DNA from: Hedera helix
Lineage: Eukaryota; Streptophyta; Magnoliopsida; Apiales; Araliaceae
Length of the DNA stretch: 64,000 bases
Direction: 5' to 3'
Assembly (NCBI GenBank): GCA_947179155.2
Contig: OX359267.1
Location: 54,822,792-54,886,791, forward strand
Of the stretch, positions 1 through 10,721 are shown piece by piece (the stretch's first letter is position 1; each line of letters begins with the position of its first letter). The notes under the pieces are model-generated. The model ran no database searches, was not told the origin of the DNA, and saw only the letters and a program-made list of their open reading frames with translations. Both the position numbers and the translations under genes were made by a program.

Positions 1-290
1 AGAAGAGAGAGACGAACAGTGTAGCCGGAAAAAGTGACCACGCGCCGGCAGAAGAGGGCGCGTGACGTCGGCAGTCGGCGCGTGAGGTGGCGCGTGACGG
101 CGCGTGAGGCAGTGGGTGGCGGAGATTCTTTTCTGGTGGTGGTCGCCTGGCAGTGTAGAGACCTGTTATGGCCTCGATTTCTTTATAAAAACTCGTCTTA
201 CTAGGTTTCTGAAGGAAAGAAACAGTAGCAGCGAGCGGGAAAAGAAAAGAAGAAGAAAAAGAAAGAAAAAAAATCAGTGCTATGGATCTG

Positions 291-302
291 GCTTTGATAC
301 CA
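291..302 (-). other. tRNA-iMet primer-binding site of LTR element
   Basis: The minus strand reads TGGTATCAAAGC immediately after the LTR terminal CA. One base differs from the canonical plant iMet primer site. Confidence 0.7.
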
Positions 303-465
303 TGTTGAAACCAGAATTGATGTATATACATTTCTCTCTATTACATTGATTTATATACTAGTATATCAATCCCTAATTTACAATTATGGTAATCCCTAAG
401 TTACAGCAATGTAGACACACTAATTATGGAATAGATTGACTACAATTATGGGATATCTTCTAACA
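303..465 (-). repeat. short LTR of the left-edge element
   Basis: This is the terminal repeat of the element at 1-465. It contains a TATATAAAT-like box near 350-358 (minus strand), suitable for starting element transcription. The flank beyond 465 begins ATAGG, but the matching target-site duplication is off the window. Confidence 0.65.
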
Positions 466-883
466 ATAGGCTTTGCCCCCTTGATGTTTTCTTTTTAGTA
501 AGCAGTTAATTAGGTTTTAAGATCCCTTGCCAGGGCACACTACCATTAGAGATGGGAAACTAACCGTCCTATGTGAATATCATTGTCCCAAACTCAGAGG
601 CTAGGCAATTTAATGAAACACACTGACATCAAAAAAGAGCAGCTGTCAAAAAACTGTACTTGTACATTGTATTCTTTAATGGTTTTTTTCTCAATAATTT
701 CAGGCTCTGAAGGCATGAATAAAATTTCAAGAAAACATATAACTGGAGTTTGGTGGGAGTTGAAGTTATAGTAAAACATTTAAAGTCTTGATATAGAAAA
801 AACAATGTGTATTTAAGACCTAACACATTGTACACAAAAGCCAATAACATATTTTATCCCAGTGCTCAGTATTCTTTCTGCAG

Positions 884-1133
884 AGAAAGTTTTTGCTTCC
901 GAGTGGAAAAGTTAAGGTCATCTGCAATAGACCTTGTGCATATCTAACACGAGATCCAGTAGATATGTTAAATCAATATTGGAAGGTAAGTTTTCTTTAT
1001 TGTTTGTGGATGATGTTGAGATTCCTTTTCCCCATTTATATGTGGTTGCATGTGAAAATCTTTCCTTTTACTTTGTCTTTTAGCCTTTGTTCTTATATAT
1101 TGATCAGTATATTAAGATATTCAAGACGATGAG
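884..1133 (+). other. two exon-like coding fragments of an unidentified gene
   Basis: The segment 884-985 is preceded by TTTCTGCAG and followed by GTAAGT. It is open for 34 codons, starting RKFLLPSGKV and ending MLNQYWK. The segment 1084-1133 is preceded by TTTTAG and followed by GTATGT, and continues in the same phase with PLFLYIDQYIKIFKTMR. Both have good plant splice signals and a protein-like composition. I do not recognise the family and found no start codon or clear terminal exon. The pieces may be a captured or decayed gene fragment, or internal exons of a gene whose other exons I could not place. The surrounding 466-883 and 1134-1317 hold nothing else I can support. Confidence 0.35.
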
Positions 1134-1317
1134 GTATGTTTTTTTGTTAGAGGCTTGTTTGCTTGTCTATCACAAAACAGGGGAGAAAGAAGCCATGGAT
1201 ATTATTGTTAAATTTCTCTGGTTGAAGTCCAACAAAACTAGGGGAGACAAGATATAACATAGCGTAGAGAAGAAAGATACAATATTTGATGTTCTGTCTT
1301 CTAATCTTAGGGACGCT

Positions 1318-2012
1318 CTATTGTTGCAGAAGGCTTCTCAGAATCTCTAAATCTACACTGTTTTTGTCCATAGAAACCAGCAGATGAGAAAGTCTGTCGC
1401 TCAAATCATTCACCTCTCCGTGCAGCCTCTTGATGTAACTGCACGACTCTCTGAGAATCTTCGATGCTGGTACCTATTCACATTTCAGAAATCACATTTT
1501 TAGCCTTGAAAGAGAGAACATGATGCATCAATGTCATATTGTCATTCAGAGTTCTAAACATCTAGCATAAGTGCACACATGATCTTGCTGCATGCATCGT
1601 AAGAAATTTTTAAAGTAAAAAATGAGCCAATGACTCTTAACATTCTCTCCATTCACTTTTCGCCCCTTCCGTTGCTGAATTGGAATTGCTTTTAAAACTT
1701 AAGGAACTACAGAATGATAATATCTGAAGACTTTTCATTATGATAATGTGCCAAATGGCTTTTTGCTTTGAACCTACTATACATGTATTGTTATGATTGT
1801 TAGAATTTTCTCTAGTAGTTTTCATGGTGCTTCAATCCAAGTTTATAGTCTTGCTTTTCAAGTGAAACTACATTTTTAACCATCCAAGTAATATAACATA
1901 CCTTTGTAGTGCCGCTTGAACTAGAGTCTGGTAGCAATGCTTGTAATTTCAATACAAGACCATTAAGTTCACCATCGGTAAAAATAGTAGCTCTTCTTCT
2001 TCTGCTAGACAT
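1318..2012 (-). CDS. PRE/BANQUO/KIDARI-type atypical (non-DNA-binding) bHLH protein, 88 aa
   Basis: Exons are 2012-1902 and 1473-1318, joined in phase 0 across a 428-bp GT-AG intron, giving 88 aa. The protein starts MSSRRRR. It has a short helix 1 (residues about 13-30, ELNGLVLKLQALLP), a loop, and helix 2 in exon 2 (SKILRESCSYIKRLHGEVNDL), and ends in LRSLLQQ. There is no basic DNA-contact region. The family is known to work by forming dimers with other HLH proteins such as IBH1/PAR1 types, releasing growth-promoting bHLH factors in gibberellin, brassinosteroid and light-controlled cell elongation. This copy departs from the usual family text (GELNGLVLKLQALLP, KVPASKILRES), unlike the copy at 27218. 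The intron position is the same in both copies. It appears intact; which PRE paralogue it is cannot be settled by eye. Confidence 0.88.
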
Positions 2013-3292
2013 GAGTTCAACTGTATACAGTCTCTTTTGAACTAGTTTTTTTGGGACAATGGCTAGACGGGAAGTTGAAGGGGGAAGAGTGAGTTGCTTA
2101 AAAAGGCAAGAGATGGTGAGGTTTTGTATACAAGTTAGTTGGAGGACTTTAATTAAACGCAGAACAGTAGAAGCTGAAAATACTTTGTAGTCAGGGTCCA
2201 GTTGTCTCGCTTGCTCGATTGCAGTACATGGGCCCTGGGTCGTTGCTGCTTTAGTGTCTTGAAACAGGCATTGCTGATTAATTAGTTTCCCAATATAGTC
2301 TCAATTGATTTGAGAAACATTTTCCTTGGCAACAAAAAATGCAGAAATTTTCCCTAGTCATATACTTGTACATTGTAGATAGAGTGTTTTGGTGTTAAAA
2401 ATATCGATGTCTACGTGCTAACAGAAAGATACCACCTTGTTCCGCATTTAATTTTGTATTAGTTGTAATTTAGTTTTGGGCTGTTGGGGTTTTAGTCTTC
2501 CTTTTGTCTATTGCATGCATTGCCTTCTCCTATGATTGAAACTGGGTTTTGGTTTCCCTCAGGCTGCAGTTAGTCCACCCGAATCTAATCTGATCGATCA
2601 TTAATTAATATACATTGGATTGCCGCTCCTGTAATGGTTTTTTGTATCTTATTTGTGTCCTATTAATTTCAGTCTAATCGAAACTATTATTGATAGTCTG
2701 GAAGCTAGTAGTCCGTGATTTAAGAGAGGCCAGCTTACAAATTTTGGTCCATCCTAATTCCTAGCTAGTTTATTATAGCCAGGTACTAACTAAAGCTTCT
2801 CTAGGCGGTAAAGTTTAGACATTATTTTAACCACCTCCAAATATTTGCTTAGTCCCTTTTGACTTTATGATGTCAATTTGTGAGAATATATAAATTTATT
2901 TTAGTTTTAAAAATAATATTCTTATTATTATTAATACCTTGCAATGATTAAATAAAATTAATATATATCAAGTTTTTTTAATTCAAAAGTCGATACTTTG
3001 AGACAACAAATGCGAAACGGCAGCGCGTAGCATGTTTATCATTACTAACAATACTAGCGACTAAAGTATAGATATTAAAAATTAATACAAATTGATGTAT
3101 GTAGTACTTATTGGTTATTTTAGGTTCGTCCGTGTATGGTGAATAATTAATTATAGTTTGCCATCATTTTGAAAGTTAATTTTTATTATAAAAAAAATGA
3201 GAACGTATATCAATAGTCTTATTGTAACAGTTGTTTACTGGAGAGGGAGAAAGCATTGATTAGGAGAGGCGGGGATGGGGAATAACACGATG

Positions 3293-3678
3293 GTTCGTAA
3301 AGATTATAATTTTAAAATTATAATTTTAAGATATAAATTATAATTTTAAGGGTTATGTTTATTTGTAATAATTATATTTAGATAAAATTATTAATTTTAA
3401 ATGTCTTGTTTGTTTTTAAATTTAGACTTGAGAGTATTAGTTCAGGGATTATAATTTTTTTTAATAATTTTGAGATTATAATCTCTAATTAAACATAGTA
3501 TTAAATAGTCTATCATATTAAATTATTTAATAATTCATAGATTAATAGTTTTAAATTTAAATTTAAAAACAAACAAGACACTTGAAATTAATAATTTTAT
3601 ACTAAGTATAATTTTTACAAATAAACATAATTCTTAAGGTTATAATTTATATTTTAAAATTATAATTTTTACAAACAG
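3293..3678. mobile_element. foldback MITE-like element, about 386 bp
   Basis: The two halves are inverted copies. The left arm runs from TTCGTAAAGATTATAATTTT through GGGTTATGTTTATTTGT and on to TGTCTTGTTTGTTTTTAAAT. The right arm carries the same blocks reversed and complemented, back to AAAATTATAATTTTTACAAA. The arms are each over 120 bp with a short central spacer, so a single strand would fold into a long hairpin. There is no coding capacity. The superfamily is not assigned, because the outermost bases and target-site duplication are ambiguous. Confidence 0.65.
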
Positions 3679-4712
3679 ACATTTAATATACTAGTCCGTA
3701 CGAAAGAGCCACTTGAGTTTGATCCTTTTTTCTCCATTTTTTCTTTTAGCTAAAAACTTGAAGGTACTGAGAGGAGTCCCCCTGCAGCAACTTAATTGAG
3801 TGAGTTAATGCTACTATTTGCACAACAAAGCCAAGAATAGTTTGGCCCCTACATTTGGGTACGTAGTGGCATAGACACTTGGCGAGATGCGGACATGCGC
3901 CTCAACACCCCCCTCCATTCTCCATCTTCTTTCCACGTCTCCGTCCCTAGTTAACTACTGCTAATAGGCTTAATCACCAACCCAAATTGTCTTGTTTTAG
4001 AAAAATTATCCAAGGCTCTTGAAAAATAGCGCTCTTGAAAAACAAGTGAATAGTATATTCTCCTTCTTATATATTTATGAGTTTTACTACAAACGGGTTC
4101 AGTATCTCACAAATATATAAGAAAAAGCGTATATTATTCACTTATCTCAAGAGTATGAAATAATTTATCCCTATTTTTGAGGTGATGAATTACTTTTTCT
4201 ATAAAGATATTAGAAAGAATGCTTTGAATGAAATTCAAAAGTGTTTGATAAGTATTTAAATATATTATGTATTTAACATGATTTTTGTTATTACCCGAAT
4301 AGGTACCATTCATAGTTTGTACAATATGATGTCATATACTTTCATAATTTGTAATTGTTAAAAAAACATATTTAAAATTATTTTGTTTCATCTTCTGTCT
4401 ATCTATTATATATAGCAAGAAGGAGTATCGTCTATTTGACGGCAATCTCTCACAATTACAACTGATATTCACGTAAATATATAAACAAGGTGAATGTAGA
4501 AAAGATTACAAATAAATAACCTATTGACAAAGTCTCTATTTGTATTGCATGATTATAGGTTGGCATCCCTCGGAATAATCAGAACAAGTACAAATCCCTG
4601 AGATTGCCCCAGGTTCTCTCTAAATCCTAAGTTTGAAATATAATAGCATAAATTTCTAAAAATAATGATAATATTAATGTATAAAAATACGTATGAGGTT
4701 AATCGTCATTAT

Positions 4713-5568
4713 AGGGATGAAAATGACCCCGTATCGAATTAAACAGTATCTTACTCATATTCTACTCGAAACTTTTTAAAGGTGTTCAGATTTGAATATA
4801 ATTTTGTAATCTTAGCTTAAATTTAAATTCAACTCGTTTTATTATACTCGACTTGTTTTTTAGTAGAGTTATTTGCGAGTATTTGAGACATATACGAATC
4901 GGAACTGTTTCATTTATATTATGATAATTTAGATTAAATTAACTTTGTCCACTATTAGAAATAATTTAAATTTGAACTCTTCAAACTAGATCTCGAGCCT
5001 TGTACAAAATTATTGAAATGACATTATTACTCTTGAATCAATTGATGAGCATGTACGGGAAGTATAAAACCCTTCCGCTTCTCTGAGTATGTGAAGAATT
5101 TAATTATTGAATATTATACATAAAATAAAGAGAATTAATATTTTCACAAGAGAAATTAATAGTTCTGCAAGACTTCACTTACTATTAATGTGAGTGAGAT
5201 CTTGTGAAACTATCAATTTCCCATATGAAAATATCAATTCTCTAAAAATATCAAATATACTCGAATACTATAGACGAGTAAGGATTAATGAACTTATATT
5301 GAGTATAAATTAGTGAATTGAAATAATAATAATAATAAATTGATAGTCTAAACGTGCGACCAGTAGGTGACTCATATTTAACTCATATAAATATAAAATA
5401 TTTAGGTATCAAAAGAGATTTGAATTTGACTCATTTAAATATCAAATCTGAGTCTCACTTAATTTTTTTGAATCAATCTCGTATTAAATTTTAGATCACT
5501 CGAATTCATTTTTAGACTCTAAGCGGGGGAATCAAATTTTGGATCACTCGAATTCATTTTCAGCCCCT
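4713..5568. mobile_element. TIR-type non-autonomous DNA element or relic
   Basis: The left end TAGGGATGAAAATGA is matched by the right end, which reads TAGGGGCTGAAAATGA on the other strand. The interior is AT-rich and without coding potential. Near the right end a segment with GGATCACTCGAATTCATTTT is repeated in tandem (about 5493-5562). Ends of this GGGTGAAAATG style are common on small plant DNA transposons. The family is not assigned. Confidence 0.45.
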
Positions 5569-5644
5569 AAGAATTGGGATAGACTGAGTAAGAGGGCGCG
5601 AGAAAGATAAATAAAAAAACTTTTTTGGAGAAACCTTTTTATAA

Positions 5645-5668
5645 AAGAGAGAGAGAGAGAGAGAGAGA
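5645..5668. repeat. (AG)n microsatellite
   Basis: A run of about 12 AG dinucleotides lies in intergenic DNA. Confidence 0.9.
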
Positions 5669-7686
5669 ATACTTTTATATATACGAGTAATACAAGTAAT
5701 TCAGTATTATCTTCCCTTTATTTGCACGCTTAACAAGTGTGTCACTGTTATAAGTTTATGTAGGTATTTTCCTTCTAATCATGTATTTGAAATATTGTGG
5801 AGGGCATAAATAATTTATTAGGGATGTTGAGAATTAAAGTGGATTAGTTTTGGTTTGGGCGAAAAAATATGAATAAGTATAAACACATAATAATTAAATA
5901 TTATATTAAATACTACATTTATTTACATCATTAAAAAATGTGACATATAATTAAAATTCGTTGTCATGTTTTATTTTTTAATAGTATAGATGGATGTAGT
6001 GTTTGATGTAATATTTAGTTGTTGTATGTTTAAAATTATCCAAAAAAATATTGCATAAATTAATGTTTGATTAAAGGTAAGTATGATAATTTCGTAGCAA
6101 TGGCTTCAATGTCATCTATATGTAACTATTATTCACTATGTTTTTGAAGGAGAAAAAAAGAGTTTCATTTATCAAATTTATTAATTTTTTATTTTAGAAA
6201 GAGCCTCGGTTCTTGTTTTCATTTAAATTCTTGTTTTGATAATAATATAAATTTAATGTTCTTATATTTATTATAATAAATTTATTATTATGCCATTATT
6301 ATTTTTAAAAAATTAAAAATTAAAGAATATAATTTAATATTTATAAAATTTGTAGATCGGAGATAGTATTGCTAAATGTCATGTTGTAGTGGGCTGGCTT
6401 ATACTGATTTTAAGTGTCAGAGGTTTGTAATCTGCCTACGGCTCCTTTTCCCATGGTCCAAAAACAAAATAATAATAGAAGATATCTGCTTCCGGCTGGA
6501 CAGGCCCGTTACTTTGATAAGCTCCAATAACGTTTCATTCATAATCATATCTAAGGAGTTGAATTATTACAATGGTGAAGTAATTCAAGACCAATTGTAG
6601 TAGACGAATATGGCCTACATATAGAGGCTTAATCTTTGGGCTCAAATTGATTTGCAGGCCCTTTCCTCTTGTTCCCCAATTAATCCGTGATATGTATGTA
6701 AGGTTAAGCGGTTGCTTGGAACCAATTAACCCAGTACATCAGCACAACATTTAACATCAGCACAACATTTAACATCAGCACCTAGCAAAAAAGAGTATTC
6801 ATATGGCAACAAAAAGATTTTATAAAAAAAATGTTTATAAAATAATATGGTAAGATATAATTAGTTTATGATATATCATACATGGGTTAGTTTAGTGATA
6901 ATAATCAATTATAACCAACCACTTTATTTTGTATTAATCTTTAATAACCATTATTTAGTCACCATAATATTATTAGACAAAATTTACAAATAATGAATAA
7001 CCATAAGACTAAATTACATGGAATTCTTGAGCACCAGGGGAGGTCTTAGGATTCATTCTTGTCAAAAAAGACAAGAATGTTAATATTTCAACCATCTAGC
7101 AAAAATAAATTAAAAATTAAAAATAAATAAATAAATTACATGGAATTCGTTAGCCATAATAAGTGTCAATATGTATAATATCTATTTTATTGAAGGAGAG
7201 CAATAAAAATAACGCTCTTTTGAAGTTGCGTCACATTTAAATTCTTTTCTCTTTCTTATATTTTAATCCTTGAAACTTCTTACTTTTTTTCATTCACATT
7301 TTTTTAAATCTATATTTTTTAATTGCTTAAAGAATGCCACAAATACTAGTAATGATAATTGATAAACCATTAACAATATTGAAATACTAAATAAAAGAAA
7401 TCCAATTTCAACTTGTTGACAAAGAACAATACGTGCTTCCATTTATTCAACTGTGCTGTTCTACTACATTACATCCTCTGAAAAACTCTATATAAAAAGA
7501 GTGAGGAAGCACACCGATAGGACATCATGAATAAGAAACACTCTTAAACCTTCCTGAAGGAAAAAAGATATGCTCCTTCCCCTTCCCCTTCCCCTAACAA
7601 GGAAAGACATAAATTACCCACTAGCGATTCAAAAAAGCAATGGTTGTGAATCCCACTCAGAAACGCATGCACCACAATGAGACAAC

Positions 7687-9015
7687 TCAACAGCCCATCA
7701 CAGCACAGTTATAGACGAAATTACTTGAGTGTTTGCTGCCCAGCAAATCCCACTGCAGAGGCCCTTCATTCGGCTCCCAAGCATTGATCTCTATCATCCC
7801 CCCAAATGAAGCTCTCGGTCCACCTATAACCATTAGCTTATGTCCACAAGCCCTAAACGCTAGCCCCCATCCGTTCATAGAATTGATGTTCTCTGGCAAT
7901 CTACCCATTGTAATCCATAAGTTCCTTCCCTTGTCATACTTTCTTAACTCCTGCTCTGCATGATAAGCTGCATATAGCTCATTTCTCACAACTGCAAGCA
8001 GAGGAGGTGCCTTGGATGTTGCAGGACCGCTAGTCCCAGCCCCACTATTTTGTGCAGGGAACATGTCAGGAATCTCACGCCAAGATCTAGTCTCCAAGTC
8101 ATACTCCTCCCCACATGTGAGCTCATTTGAATCGCCTTCGCCAATCCCCCCAATAACATAGAACTTTCCATCCATAAATACCCCCGAACACATTTTCCTT
8201 GGTTTGTGCATGCTAGGGAGAGTTGTCCAAGTTCCAGACTCTGAATCATAAAGCTCTGCAGAGCTCAAGCAATGGCCTGTTATATCACAACCACCAGCTA
8301 CGATTGCGATTGCACCCAGACTGGCAGAGCCAAACAGACATCTGGGTATCTTAGTCGTCATGCCAGAAGACCATGAGTTTGTTAATATGCTATATTTGTA
8401 CACCACATGGGAAAATATTTCCTTTCCAAAAACAAGAAGTTCAGTACCAACAGCTAAAGATTCCTTGTCCGAGCACATGAAGCATTCATTTGATTCCATT
8501 GTAGGCAGCTGCATCCATTGACGGCGTATGGGATCAAAGGCCTCCCACTCAAAAAGGTTGCATGAGTAGTACACCCATTGTTCTACGATACCCATCTGCC
8601 TCCTCAGCCTATAAAGCTCACCACTACGAACTAAAGACTGAAAGCTCTGATTCAACGAGGCAATTGAGCCATAATCTGACCTCAAGCAGCGCAGTAAGCA
8701 ATTTATGGAGAGGTCTCGGCCTATTTGGTGGATGAGTGGACTTGAATCTGACTGATCCCCACGGAGACGCTGGTTATCTGATTGGTCAGCGGCTTGAACA
8801 AGTGACAGTTCATGAAGAACCATTAAATTATCCTGTCCCTTGAGGAATTCTAACGGCTTCACTGACTTTCCCAAGTCAATCTTATCTCCAACTTCCAAAC
8901 AGCGTTTTCCATCAGAAAGTTTGATGACAAGGAAAGCATAGTAGCTCCACCTGCACTCTTGCTTGCATGCACTTGACAGTTCCCATGCGATAAGAAATGA
9001 TGGCCCCTCCAACAT
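7687..9015 (-). CDS. F-box/kelch-repeat protein, SKIP11/At1g74510-like, 442 aa
   Basis: The coding sequence is one exon. The start is taken as the ATG at 9015 (MLEGPSFLI). It lies 11 bases after a good splice acceptor (TTTTGTGACAG at 9027), so the in-frame codons upstream belong to a 5'-UTR intron. Residues about 94-140 form an F-box-like segment (IGRDLSINCLLRCLRSDYGS). Residues about 170-390 carry kelch repeats, seen as GG doublets followed by the Y/W pattern of each blade (VAGGCD, YVIGGIGEGD, WRE, VIGGPRASFGG). The family supplies the substrate-recognition subunit of SCF (SKP1-cullin1) E3 ubiquitin ligases, with the F-box binding SKP1 and the kelch propeller binding the target. The target here is unknown. 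The length is normal for the subgroup. Confidence 0.9.
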   Translation of the reverse strand: MLEGPSFLIAWELSSACKQECRWSYYAFLVIKLSDGKRCLEVGDKIDLGKSVKPLEFLKGQDNLMVLHELSLVQAADQSDNQRLRGDQSDSSPLIHQIGRDLSINCLLRCLRSDYGSIASLNQSFQSLVRSGELYRLRRQMGIVEQWVYYSCNLFEWEAFDPIRRQWMQLPTMESNECFMCSDKESLAVGTELLVFGKEIFSHVVYKYSILTNSWSSGMTTKIPRCLFGSASLGAIAIVAGGCDITGHCLSSAELYDSESGTWTTLPSMHKPRKMCSGVFMDGKFYVIGGIGEGDSNELTCGEEYDLETRSWREIPDMFPAQNSGAGTSGPATSKAPPLLAVVRNELYAAYHAEQELRKYDKGRNLWITMGRLPENINSMNGWGLAFRACGHKLMVIGGPRASFGGMIEINAWEPNEGPLQWDLLGSKHSSNFVYNCAVMGC

Positions 9016-10690
9016 GTTGCTAAATCCTGTCACAAAATGCGAAATTGCACTAATCCAACCAACCAATGCAAAGCCTCATCATAAATATAAAATTAACAAA
9101 TCAAACAGTTGATTATTCCAATTTTTATGTTCTCAACAATACAATGGATAAACAATTTTTAGCTAACAGTGTGATTTTTGAATCAGAATGAAGACCAACC
9201 ATCTAAACACCCAACAGGTCAGATGTTATTGTCTGATGAGCTAGGGATTTCTTATCTCTATTCTCTAGATTGGTGAACTTTCTTCTATTTTTGGGCTTTA
9301 AGTCCAATTGTAACCACCTGGGGGAGTGGTTGAGCGAGAAAGAAAATGGATCTTTGAGTGAGAAAAAAATTGTGGAATGGATATCAGTACTAAAGAAAGG
9401 GATGACAAACGGAAAAAATACACAAATATAGACACTAAGGCAACTGTTATCTTCGAAGACATGAAAAACTTGTATAACAAGCAAGCAAGTAGTAACAAGT
9501 TAAGAAATTCATAATTTCTGGCAAAGGTAATTGAATCAAAATGGATCTTGAAGCTAACAGAAATCGTCTCACGGAGCAAGTGCATATCAAAGCAAAATTG
9601 AGAGGTTGAGAGGGGGGGGGGGGGGGGGGGGGGTTGGGGTTGGGGTTGTGGAGGGGGAAGACGCTCCACACTTAGAGATATAATCCACCTGTTAGATTTA
9701 AACATATCAAAATTAAATTTCATGTAAGGACCAGTTTCATTAGAACAGTGAGAAAACCAAATATGCCAGAAAATGATATCTGTAAACCACTCAGCCAATA
9801 TTTCTAAAATTTTTAGATTATCAACAACTCCAATTTCTTTGAATTAGACTGAATAACATCCCAATTACGTAGTAAAGGAGTTCATAAATGCCAGCAAAGA
9901 TGGCGAAACAAACTGAAGTTTAGAACTTTGAATAAGTGAAAATGGTGTCCATTAGAATTTACATAATATAATCTCATGAGCAAAAAAATTGAAGATACAT
10001 ATAGGGACACAATGTCACCTCTTATGTTTTATTCTTTTGACAGATAAAAATCCAATCTTTGACCCGAATAACCCAATTAGAAAACCGAAACATGCATGCA
10101 TTGATATATATAATCTTTATAATACATATTTACATTACGAAATTATCAAGAAAGCTTGAAAGAACCCCAAAATGAATCTCCCCGAATGGGATCTCAATTT
10201 CCACCAAAATTGAAGAAGCAAAACAGACTGAATATATAAGTTATTATACCACACCAAAAAATCCAGAAATCTATATGCTAATAATCAACCAAAATCACAA
10301 ACACGGTAAAGCACAAATATGAAATAATCAAAGGAAAACCAATATACATGAAGATCTGTGTACATAACAATTAATGATAACAGCAATTACAAAACACATT
10401 ATTTACAGTATATCATCTGACCTCAAAAGAAACCAATTTCATGTGCATGCAACTGATTAAGATAAATTGCAGATAAACTTAAATTGTCCAAGAGTGAGAG
10501 GACTTACAAAATTGCAGAGTCAGAAGGATGAACAACTGAATAGGATTTAGAATTATGTATACATATATGGGTGTATGTGTATATATATAATCCTCAATTG
10601 CTGATGGTTTTTTTGGGATTCATAATTTAGGCTCTCTTCTCTCTTTTTGCTATTCTCTCTCCCTCACACAATCACTATTGGGTTGTGGTT
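9016..10690 (-). other. 5'-UTR exon and 1.48-kb leader intron of the F-box/kelch gene
   Basis: The donor TTT|GTAAGTC lies at 10507/10506 and the acceptor GTGACAG ends at 9027, so the intron spans 9027-10507. The noncoding first exon would run from about 10690 to 10508 and is CT-rich. Leader introns of this kind are common in plant F-box and other regulatory genes. The 166-codon proline-rich open frame inside the intron (9298-9798) is a by-product of the poly-G run at 9612-9633. Confidence 0.6.
9612..9647 (+). repeat. poly-G run followed by GGGGTT repeats
   Basis: There are 22 consecutive G residues at 9612-9633, then TTGGGGTTGGGGTTG. The G strand is the non-transcribed direction, so the F-box pre-mRNA carries the C-rich version. 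It could form G-quadruplex or i-motif DNA. Its length is likely to vary and is prone to assembly error. Confidence 0.9.
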
Positions 10691-10713
10691 TTCAGTAGTG
10701 CAAGGGGACTCTA

Positions 10714-10721
10714 TATTTATA
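10714..10721 (-). promoter_or_regulatory. TATA box of the F-box/kelch gene
   Basis: TATAAATA on the minus strand sits about 25-30 bases upstream of the inferred start of the CT-rich leader exon. Confidence 0.55.

Larger units (their letters stand above)
1..465 (-). mobile_element. Copia-type or TRIM LTR retroelement, 5' end, truncated by window edge
   Basis: Read on the minus strand, 465-303 is a short LTR of about 163 bp. It begins TGTTAGAAG and ends TTCAACA, so it has TG...CA ends with an imperfect inverted repeat. Directly after it, at 302-291, comes TGGTATCAAAGC, which matches the initiator-Met tRNA primer-binding site (TGGTATCAGAGC) with one mismatch. The interior (290-1) is pyrimidine-rich near the LTR and then GC-rich, as in the leader of many plant Copia elements. 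The other LTR and any gag-pol lie outside the window, so an autonomous Copia and a non-autonomous TRIM cannot be told apart. The call rests on the LTR/PBS junction. Confidence 0.72.
2013..7686. other. gene-poor AT-rich spacer with transposon relics
   Basis: I see no convincing gene. The spacer holds a foldback element at 3293-3678, a longer terminal-inverted-repeat element at about 4713-5568 and an (AG)n run at 5645-5668. The 2.0-2.3 kb part is the likely promoter of the minus-strand PRE-type gene. The 7.49-7.68 kb part is the 3' flank of the F-box gene. The 74-codon open frame at 6376-6600 has no recognisable content. Confidence 0.6.

Noticed and set aside
104..349. Plus-strand open frame at the left edge
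   Set aside because: It starts at a non-ATG codon and runs through a retroelement interior into its LTR; the Lys/Arg tail is from a purine tract.
7687..9066. F-box protein start at 9066 (MVGWISAIS)
   Set aside because: The extra 17 codons precede a splice acceptor at 9027, so they are intronic. MLEGPSFLI at 9015 is the start.
9298..9798. 166-codon proline-rich open frame on the minus strand
   Set aside because: The proline stretch is just the translated poly-G/GGGGTT run inside the F-box leader intron. The rest has no family resemblance.
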